14,365 bases of DNA, taken from Blastocladiella britannica (lineage: Eukaryota > Blastocladiomycota > Blastocladiomycetes > Blastocladiales > Blastocladiaceae). Below, piece by piece: positions 8,064-14,365 of this stretch. Location of the stretch: the NCBI GenBank assembly GCA_025349905.2, contig MU625002.1, positions 1-14,365 of the forward strand, read 5' to 3'. Position 1 is the stretch's first letter. Each line of letters starts with the position of its first letter. The position numbers were made by a program, and so were the translations under genes. Under the pieces are notes generated by a model, which saw only the letters and a list, made by a program, of their open reading frames with translations, ran no database searches and was not told where the DNA came from.

Positions 8064-11000
8064 TCAACCACGTTTGGCTGTCCCTCCCGATCCCGACCGG
8101 CGGATCCCCGGGGGAGATGCCCCGGCCGACAACGTGCCCGACCCTCCAGTAGTGGGTGCACCTGCTCCGCCGCCGCCACCGCCGTTGTTGCTGCCGCCGC
8201 CGGGCCCGCTCATTCGCCTCCGACGCCAATCAACGATCGTGCCGCCGCCATTCCCGCTGCCGGACCCAGACCGGTTCTCGATCCCGAGCCCAACACTTGC
8301 CGCTGCCGCTGCCGCCACGCCGCTGCTTTCCATGTATGACATGTGCCCTCCTGCTGCCTGTGGTGGGAGTGGAGGCAACATGGCAGCAAGGCCCAGCGCT
8401 GGGCCGCGTATGCGCTGGCTGCCGAATCGCGTCGCGGAAACGAGTGCTGTTGTCCAGCAAGAGTGTTAAATATCACACATAAAGAGAAATGAGGTGAGCG
8501 AACCTTTGCGTGCGCGCTCGTGTGCAATTTGAGCCGACTTGAAGTGGGTCAGGAGCTCGGACCATTTGATTTCGTTGGAATACGTCCGGCGGAGCAAGTG
8601 GAACTTGGATTTTTCTGGAATGTCTGGGGCACTGTTTGAATGGCCGATCGGGAGCGCGGGTCAATACGGCGGCCATTCTCACGAAGAAAAACATGAGGCT
8701 GTACCTGCGAGGGACAACGTGCATGTACCCCAGGGTGGAGACGCACGTCAGTCGGTTTCGCAAAGTTGCAAATGCGGAAGACTACCCACAAAACGGCTTT
8801 TAGAGGCAAAGACGAAACAAAAACAAGGGAAGGATACCTGTGGAAGCAGCATCAGCAACCCGTAAAGGCACTTGAACAGGTATGGGTGCTTATCGGGCTC
8901 GAGCAATTGCAATCGCAAGTACGTGAACACGGGCGACTCGAGCAGCTGGACGAGCTTGTCAATTTGAACAAGCAAATTCACCGTGATCTCGAGCTCCTCG
9001 CTGCGTTATCAGCTTGAGTAAGTACCATTCAAAAATGGAGGGGAAAATTCCGTACAAGAGCTGCAGGAGTGCAAACCCATGCTCATATGCTTGCGCAAGG
9101 AGGCAGAGCGAAAAGGTGGCCACGGCCGAGTGCGACCAGGAGCGGTACAGGTCGACAAAGAGATATTGGCCATCCTGGAGTTACATCCACACGTAAAAGC
9201 TCAGTCTCCTGAACATCGTACAAGAAAAAAAGAAAGCGCACCCGATCAAATGCACGCAGCCGCTTGCGCATTTCACTCAACTCGGCCGACGTGATAAGGA
9301 TGAGGTTCAGGTTGGTCACCATGGTACTGCACAACAAAAAAAAAAAGTCAGCCAAATTGCAAAACTGGAAAAATGGGAGTGCACGAACCTCGCAAATTCC
9401 AAGTCATCCTCCCGCTCCAGTCCCCCAGCGAACCCACGCATCACGTCCTCTGGTGGCAACGCCAAGCACAGCTGGCGCACAATCAGCGCGCCCCGCTGCT
9501 CGAGGAGCCGCCGATCGCGCGCAAACAGAGTAAGGATTTCGGCCATCAGCGCGTCAAACTGGGCGCGGTGCTCGGCGGCCGCACTCACTTGCGCCACCAG
9601 CTGCAACGCGCGGCGCACCACGTCCTCGGACGGGTCCGAGAGTAGCGCGAATGCGGCTGGCAAGAGCGCCGGCGCCGAGCTTGGGTCGGGCGACCCACCC
9701 GGCGCGGTCGGCTGGGACGTGCTGGCGGCAACGGCCTTCTTTTGAACCATCAGCATCCAGTCCAGACACGCGAGCCGGGTCGCCTCGGACGGGTGCGTCG
9801 TCAGTGCCAGCACGGCGCCTAGCAGGCGCGGAATATCGAGGGTCGCTGTTCCTGCCCCTAACGTCGCCGGTGCAGTCGATGGGGACGTCGAAGGGGCCCC
9901 GGGTGGAGTGGGCGACGGCTGCGCTGGGCCCCACTCGGCCACCGCCGTAAACAGCAGCGAGTTGGTGGTGGCGGCAGTCGAGGCGATGCCCATGTCCGGG
10001 TCGGCGAGCATGGGGAGGATCGCGCGCAGGATCGCCGCCGCGTACACGAGCATGTCGCGCTTTGCCAGCAGAATAAACTCATTGGTCCACTGCAGGCATG
10101 TGGTGCGCACGTCAAGCGACCGGGCGACCGCCGGCGGGACCGGGTACGGCGCAGCGGCAGTGGCGGCGGCAGCAGCGGCAGTGGAGGCAGCACCAGGCGG
10201 CGCAGCGGTGCCGTAGTACGGAGAGGCAGGATCCAAAAGCGGCGGCGTCGGCGGCGGGGCAGCAGTCGGGTCGAGAAACGGCAAAAGCAGCGAAAAGGTC
10301 AGTGGGAAATCGAGGCGCGTCAAGAACGAAGGCGACCACTGCCCGCCTGGTCCGAGGGCACCAGCGGCGCCGCCCCCCTGTCCCGACGCAGGTACCAAAA
10401 CGGCGTTGTTTCGCCTCTGGGCCTCCACGGCCTCGGAAATATCGCGCAAAAGCTCGGCGAGCAGATTGGCCGTGGCCAGCCGCACATCGTCCGACTCGTC
10501 GGCAAGAAACACAATCAGGCCGGGCAAGTACACGGGCAGGTGGGCGACCAGATCAATGCCCGGCACCGTGTCCAGGACTCCGAGCCATGCCACAAGGAAA
10601 GAGCGCGTGTGAGGGTTCAGGGTGCGGATGCGAGCCGCCAAGAGCCGGACGAATTCCGGGATCGAGAACAGCGGGGCCGGACGGGCCGCCACGGTACCCC
10701 CATTGTCACCACCGGGTGTAGCGGCAACCACCGCGGCGGGCCAGGTGGTCTTTTGCTCGGTGATCACGTCCTTGAGCAGGCGGTCCAGCAGCTCGGCGCC
10801 CGACTTGACCGACATGTCGGTATCGGCGACCAGCTTTGCCAGCACGTCGAATATGGCTGGGAACGCCCACAGCACGCGGCCACGCGCGACCTTGGCAATG
10901 TTGTACAGCGACTCGCACGCGTAGTAGCGCACGCGGCTGTCCATGTCCGAGAAGCACGCGAGCACGGGCGGGATCAGCAGCGGCAGGTGCGTCGGCAGCT

Positions 11001-11568
11001 GCTCGGGGCCGAGCGCAATTGCCACTGCCGCCAGCGCGATCAGGCCGCCGTTGCGCAGGTTGGTCGACGGCGTGGACAAGAACTCGGCCGTCAAGTACGA
11101 GATCAACGCCGCTACGGGCGCCAGGGGCACGCCGCCGGCCGCGGACGACGCCGTGAGGGGTGCCGAAGCGGCAGCAGCAGCGGCGGCAGTGATATGGTGG
11201 GCATCGACAATGGACCGCACAATGCGCTCGACCTCGAGCGCGGCCAGCTTGCGCCGGTCGTACACCTTGTCGGAGAGATTGCGCACGACCAATGGCGGCA
11301 ACAGGAGCTGTGCTTGGGCTTGGGCCGGAGTCGAACCGCCGATCGGGGGCATTGCGGACACGGCCGAGGGGCTCCCGGGAGCCGAGGCAGCGCCGGACGG
11401 AATGCCGACAGCACCGCCGGTGGTCGCGGCCGAGTGCACCGACGAGGACGACGAGGCCAAGGGTACGACGGGCGTCGACAGCGATGTGACTGCCGTCGAT
11501 GCGGACGAGGCGAGCGCGGCGGCCAGTGGGGGCGGTGGGGGCGGTTGTGGTTGGGACGTATCGGCCAT
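8064..11568 (-). CDS. VAC14: VAC14, scaffold of the PIKfyve/Fab1-Fig4 complex
   Basis: VAC14 is a HEAT-repeat scaffold that assembles the PI3P 5-kinase Fab1/PIKfyve with the phosphatase Fig4 on endolysosomal or vacuolar membranes, controlling PI(3,5)P2. Seven exons are inferred: 11568-9389, 9326-9242, 9174-9056, 9000-8838, 8781-8705, 8631-8504 and 8446-8064. All phases agree and give 1,044 residues. Homology starts near residue 91 (VVRNLSDKVYDRRKLAALEV) and continues through HEAT repeats (DMDSRVRYYACESLYNIAKV; DTDMSVKSGAELLDRLLKD). The C-terminal Fig4-binding region spans about 722-918: DLEFA, TNLNLILITSAEL, LYRSWSHSAVATFSL, LLAQAYEH, LVQLLESPVFTYLRLQLLEP, LYGLLMLLPQ and TLRNRL. The protein is longer than usual because of an Ala/Ser/Pro-rich N-terminus, Ala/Pro-rich insertions between repeats, and a Gly/Ser-rich tail of about 127 residues in the last exon. 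It is tandem with the Mpv17-like gene 46 bp away. Confidence 0.93.
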
Positions 11569-11670
11569 TTTCTTCTTCTTTTCTTCTCTTGCGTTTGGCT
11601 GAAGGGGAAAAAAAGGACTTTACCATTTTTGGATCTGGATCGCGCTCCACCCTAAAACAGATACAGATCA
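11569..11670. promoter_or_regulatory. Divergent promoter region, VAC14 / unrecognised gene
   Basis: Only 102 bp separate the divergent starts at 11568 (-) and 11671 (+). A CT-rich stretch lies next to the VAC14 start. I see no clear TATA box. Confidence 0.4.
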
Positions 11671-12513
11671 ATGCCTTCCATCAGCGATCTGCCGCTGCGC
11701 TGGCAAGGACGCGACGATGGCGACGTCGAAGCGCTGAATCCGCAGGCACCACCACCACCACCGATCGCACGATCCACACTGTGCCTTGTGGCGCCACTGC
11801 TCGCTCTGTGGAGCACGATGGTGAATGCATTCTCCCCGATCCTCGGCCGTATTCGTCGCCGAGAGCACAGCTACCACGGCTACTCGGGCGACACTGGCTA
11901 CAATCGGCTGCACCTGGATCCGCGGTCAGCGTCTGCGGCTGAAATGGCAGCCATCCACCATGACGAAGACATGGATGCGATTGCCGCTGACAAGAATAAA
12001 CCGGCCAAGCAGCCCACACCGCTTGGAGCGTGCCCTGTCGACTCGCTGTCGATTGACTCGCTTCCCGGCCGCGGAGGAGCAGGTGGCGCTTCCCGTGACC
12101 CAACTTCAGCAGGCATGGATCTGGGCGTCTCGCGGCTGATGTGGGGCAATGTAGTGCTGGATCCCGACTCTGCCGGTCCCCGCGCTGCCCGCGACAATGA
12201 AGAGGTTTGTATTCATCTCACATTTACACTAATGGAGGGCATTTATTGAGTCATATGCGTTACCAAATAGGCAATCCAAGCCCTGGCCCAACCGCCGTCG
12301 TCCCCGGAGCAGCACTCGTTTGCTTGGAAGGTGCTGGTTCCGTGGCGCAAACACCTGGGATCGCGGCAAGTGTCCGAGTATTGCACGCTGGACGAGCTGC
12401 CGCCGCTGGATCTCAAGGAGGGCGATGGCGTGGTCGCGGCCATGTGCGTGCAAGATGTGGTCGGGCCGACGGCTGCCATTCTCGCGGTGGAGGATGCGAG
12501 CGAATCGATTTAA
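11671..12513 (+). CDS. Unrecognised two-exon protein of 258 residues
   Basis: Exons 11671-12204 and 12271-12513 are joined in phase 0 by a 66-nt intron (donor gtttgt, acceptor aaatag). I do not recognise a family. Visible parts: a hydrophobic stretch at about 36-54 (TLCLVAPLLALWSTMVNAF) that could be a single membrane or amphipathic helix; a Tyr/Gly/His patch (HSYHGYSGDTGYN); a low-complexity middle; then a better-structured C-terminus rich in Trp and charged residues (FAWKVLVPWRKHLGS, VSEYCTLDELPPLDL, MCVQDVVGPTAAILAVED). GC-rich third positions across both exons and an intron that exactly restores frame support a real gene. The C-terminal 80 residues look most conserved-like and would be the part to search. 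An alternative start downstream (ATG 11818) would keep part of the hydrophobic segment. Confidence 0.65.
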
Positions 12514-12878
12514 AAGTTTACTGCTCCTGCTGCAACTTGGCCTGACTTGATTAGAATACAACTGATTCCCCCTAGCCCATTTTCGTTGTGGGCAGACGTG
12601 GATTGGAGTCAGGAGTGTTTGTTGATTCAAATACGCCACGACCGCTTTGCGATGGGAAGTTGGAACTTGTATTGAAGAGGCAGAAAAAATACGCCCGGCC
12701 AAGGAGAGCAATTGTATATTCCACGACGTTCCCGGCGAAAGTAGTGTGTAGACAATGGGTGGTGTGATCCGAAAAGAGGGCATAAAAAGAATCGGTCGCT
12801 CATAATTTTCGGATAGACACAAACTACTCAAGACCATCGCTCTCGAGCACATGTATGCTGATTTGCAGGTGGTCTTGA
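12514..12878. other. Non-coding region, nothing recognised
   Basis: About 365 bp of lower-GC sequence between the unrecognised gene and the Fanzor-like remnant. Short frames exist, but none has convincing codon bias or a recognisable motif. A possible splice acceptor (gatttgcag) ends at 12868. It may hold the 3' UTR of the upstream gene and the eroded left part of a mobile element (inference). Confidence 0.4.
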
Positions 12879-13002
12879 TGGACATTGGCGTCCGAGTTCT
12901 TTGAGGATCTTTACCTCACGGTGATCGACTGTGCCGTGAACGCTCACCAGACTCTGATACGAATGTGCACGAGTTCTGCATGCCGCGCTTTTGAGAAGAA
13001 CG
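12879..13002 (+). pseudogene. Possible upstream exon of the Fanzor-like remnant
   Basis: An open frame (SEFFEDLYLTVIDCAVNAHQ onwards) ends in AACG|gtacat at 13002. A 60-nt intron with acceptor aacgcaag at 13062 would join it in phase 1-2 to the zinc-ribbon exon without a stop. Upstream the frame is closed by TGA at 12876-12878. I cannot match the peptide to a RuvC motif, so membership in the same gene rests only on splice phase and intron size. Confidence 0.25.
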
Positions 13003-13062
13003 GTACATATCCAAATATCCAGGCAGGCTGTTCTCACTGATTTTCCCCCAAAAAAACGCAAG

Positions 13063-13683
13063 GGAGGTCGACGAGGATTGGATCTCGGGAGGCCAACGAG
13101 TTCCGGACTTTTCGACTCTGCAGCACCTGCTTGGGCCTTTTGGAGGCGTGGGCGACGCGCGTGTGCTCGGCGTGCGGGTTGGTGGTGAATCGTGATGCGC
13201 AACATGGTTGCCCTCAACGAGAAGCCTCTCAAGGCCGACCTCGGCGCGGAGGATCGGGAGGAGATGACCGCCGAGATTGCCCGCATCGAGCAGGAGCACC
13301 TCGCAAGGTGGTGGGCGGTGATGTGGGCAGAGTGCGCGGCACGCGGTTCGTTCAAGGGCCGGAAGGCGGCCACCGAGATCGCGGGCGCCTGGATGCCCTG
13401 CTGCCAAGCGATCGTCCTCGATCGGATGGCTCGTGCGGCGCTGGCAGGCCAGCCGTGGTCACGCAGTGACGTGGACAAGGCCGAGGCCATCAAGGACCGG
13501 CTCGAGTTTGCGCAGCTGGTGATCGGCGGCTCGGCGGAGGCGATTGCGCAGGCCAAGGCCAAGTCCAAGGCGACGCAGCTCCGGAAGTGGCGCGAGTCGC
13601 GCAAGAAGGCGATGGGACGGGACGGCCGTGGTACATTTATTACACGGGCGAGAAACTCACCGCTTTCATCTGCTTGCGTTTGA
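13063..13683 (+). pseudogene. TnpB/Fanzor-like zinc-ribbon fragment with frameshift and 163-codon extension
   Basis: TnpB and eukaryotic Fanzor proteins are RNA-guided nucleases encoded by transposons. Their C-terminus has a zinc ribbon inserted before the last RuvC motif (R-D-x-N-A-A-R-N). Here, in one frame from 13063, I read NEFRTFRLCSTC (13095-13130), then RVCSACGLVVNRD (13158-13196). This matches the EFRTS-CSxC ... CxxCG ... NRD pattern, with Cys at 13119, 13128, 13164 and 13173. The expected continuation RNM-VALN occurs immediately after but in another frame (13198 onward). About 11 nt, including the N-A-A codons, seem to be missing. The second frame runs with strong GC-rich third positions to a stop at 13681-13683. 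It contains an unrecognised charged, Trp-containing segment (HLARWWAVMWAECAARGSF) and a Lys/Ala-rich helix (IAQAKAKSKATQLRKW). No RuvC-I or RuvC-II region is recognisable upstream. I therefore call it a decayed or truncated copy. Confidence 0.5.
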
Positions 13684-13753
13684 GAGGTCTGTCTCTCGAA
13701 TCCCACGAATTATTACTAATCAAAAATGGTCGGATTAATTTTTCCATTTCAAT

Positions 13754-13767
13754 TCTCGCCAACTCGG
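13754..13767. repeat. Left arm of 14-bp inverted repeat A
   Basis: TCTCGCCAACTCGG at 13754-13767 is perfectly inverted as CCGAGTTGGCGAGA at 14040-14053. The arms are 272 bp apart, and inverted repeat B lies between them. Confidence 0.9.
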
Positions 13768-13888
13768 GCTGCCCACCGACACCTGTGCACGCACCAGCGC
13801 CAAACGACACCTTGTCCGACGCTACTTTGCGGAATTTGGCGGGTGTTTCTGCGTGTTCACGCCTGGTTTACTGCACTATCCACGCCAG

Positions 13889-13903
13889 TCCATCCATCCA
13901 TCC
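13889..13903. repeat. (TCCA)n left arm of inverted repeat B
   Basis: TCCATCCATCCATCC is a perfect 15-bp inverted match to GGATGGATGGATGGA at 13996-14010. Both are simple-sequence tracts. Confidence 0.9.
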
Positions 13904-13995
13904 CCGAAACGTCCAACCTCAGCAGTTTCCTGCGACAAAGATATGGTTTTCACGAAATTATCGGGACACTACCCTGCGAAAAAAAATACGCTCTT

Positions 13996-14010
13996 GGATG
14001 GATGGATGGA
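13996..14010. repeat. (GGAT)n right arm of inverted repeat B
   Basis: Reverse complement of 13889-13903. It is followed by GATTGGACGAA (14009-14019), which recurs directly at 14091-14101. Confidence 0.9.
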
Positions 14011-14039
14011 TTGGACGAATGGATGGACCGGATAGACGA

Positions 14040-14053
14040 CCGAGTTGGCGAGA
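14040..14053. repeat. Right arm of 14-bp inverted repeat A
   Basis: Perfect reverse complement of 13754-13767. Confidence 0.9.
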
Positions 14054-14123
14054 TATTCACGAAAATTTAACGTGAAAAAAATAAACTGACGATTGGACGA
14101 AATATCGGTGAAAAATATCGCAG

Positions 14124-14365
14124 GGTAAGGTCCACGGTTCCCTCGCTCGTGCCGGTAAGGTTAAGGGTCAGACCCCCAAGGTCGACAAGCAGGCCGACAA
14201 GAAGAAGCCCAAGACTGGTATTGATTTTTTTTTTTTTCATTGTTATTTTGCTATTTGGACCATCGGACTCACTTTGTATAAACGAAAAGGCCGCGCCAAG
14301 AAGCGTCTCCAGTACATTCGCCGTTTCGTCAACGCCCCCGTGCTGTTCGGTGGCAAGCGCAAGGT
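14124..14365 (+). CDS. RPS30: Small ribosomal subunit protein eS30, partial (first exon and 3' end not in this span)
   Basis: eS30 is a small basic protein of the 40S subunit. Two coding exons are visible: 14124-14217 and 14290 to the window end, joined in phase 1 across a 72-nt intron (donor gtattg, acceptor aaaag). They encode [20 protein letters not shown], a Lys-rich middle, then [18 protein letters not shown] and FGGKRKV, an unmistakable eS30. Only a few C-terminal residues are missing. The first visible codon is Gly directly after an acceptor (cgcag). Since stand-alone eS30 begins Met-(Ala/Gly)-Lys-Val, the first exon probably carries just the ATG. ATG followed by GT occurs at 13726 (good AAAAATGG context) and 13943, but neither gives a donor like others here. 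I see no ubiquitin-like FUBI sequence upstream, so a FAU-type fusion is unlikely, though not excluded. Confidence 0.93.

Larger units (their letters stand above)
13684..14123. other. Repeat-rich region between the Fanzor-like remnant and eS30
   Basis: About 440 bp with no convincing coding region; the long + frame at 13726-14070 has no homology or codon bias that I can see. It holds nested inverted repeats A and B, a 10-bp inverted pair TACCCTGCGA (13970-13979) / TCGCAGGGTA (14118-14127), and a TTCACG/CGTGAA hairpin at 14056-14076. It must also contain the eS30 promoter, first exon and most of its first intron. Confidence 0.6.

Noticed and set aside
10540..11655. Long + strand reading frame of 371 codons opposite VAC14
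   Set aside because: It is antisense to clear VAC14 HEAT-repeat coding sequence; Arg/Gly/Gln-rich composition is typical of a GC shadow.
13182..13221. Short intron that would restore frame in the Fanzor-like region (gtggtg...cgag)
   Set aside because: It would be only about 40 nt, shorter than every other intron here, and would delete the conserved NRD and RNM motifs, so a small deletion is simpler.
12828..13706. Long - strand reading frame of 292 codons opposite the Fanzor-like region
   Set aside because: It mirrors the GC-rich third positions of the + strand frame, has no motif, and the + strand carries a recognisable zinc ribbon.
13726..14070. 114-codon + frame upstream of eS30, considered as a FUBI ubiquitin-like part
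   Set aside because: No ubiquitin-like motifs, no terminal Gly-Gly, simple-sequence content and an intervening stop before the eS30 exon.
1..14365. tRNA, rRNA or snRNA genes
   Set aside because: No cloverleaf-like pattern with A and B boxes and no rRNA or snRNA core sequence was noticed by eye; a tRNAscan-SE and Infernal run would settle this.

Overview
The window is eukaryotic nuclear DNA from an organism that almost certainly builds a flagellum. It is gene-dense and GC-rich in exons. Coding regions are interrupted by short AT-rich introns of about 54-102 nt with T-rich or A-rich tracts. Two genes encode axonemal proteins: an NME5-type NDP kinase with a Dpy-30 tail, and a CFAP144-like protein. 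Together with a stand-alone-looking ribosomal eS30 and a Brc1/Rtt107-like BRCT protein, this suggests a zoosporic fungus (Blastocladiomycota or Chytridiomycota type) or a close flagellated opisthokont. That placement is inference. All splice models were built by hand from reading frame, splice phase and family resemblance.

Layout, left to right: (1) the 3' part of PEX19, + strand, ending at 913. (2) A six-exon BRCT-repeat DNA-damage protein, - strand, 3647 to 971, converging on PEX19 with 57 bp between stops. (3) NME5, + strand, 3756-4768, divergent from the BRCT gene across 108 bp. (4) CFAP144-like gene, - strand, 5430 to 4821, converging on NME5 with 52 bp between stops. (5) An unrecognised Pro/Ser-rich nuclear-looking protein, + strand, 5630-6553. 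(6) An Mpv17/PMP22-family membrane protein with a large internal insertion, - strand, 8017 to 6868. (7) VAC14, - strand, seven exons, 11568 to 8064, only 46 bp upstream of the Mpv17-like start. (8) An unrecognised two-exon protein, + strand, 11671-12513. (9) A stretch with TnpB/Fanzor-type zinc-ribbon coding sequence, apparently broken by a frameshift in the last RuvC motif and followed by an unrecognised 163-codon reading frame, about 13063-13683. (10) A repeat-rich segment with several inverted repeats. (11) The 5' part of the ribosomal protein eS30 gene, 14124 to the window end.

Most genes are unrelated housekeeping functions: peroxisome biogenesis, genome stability, PI(3,5)P2 scaffolding and the ribosome. 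The functional link is the convergent NME5/CFAP144 axonemal pair. The most unusual features are the Fanzor-like remnant with its nearby inverted repeats, and a non-standard 5' splice-site pattern (C at +4 and G at +5 in 15 of 23 inferred donors).
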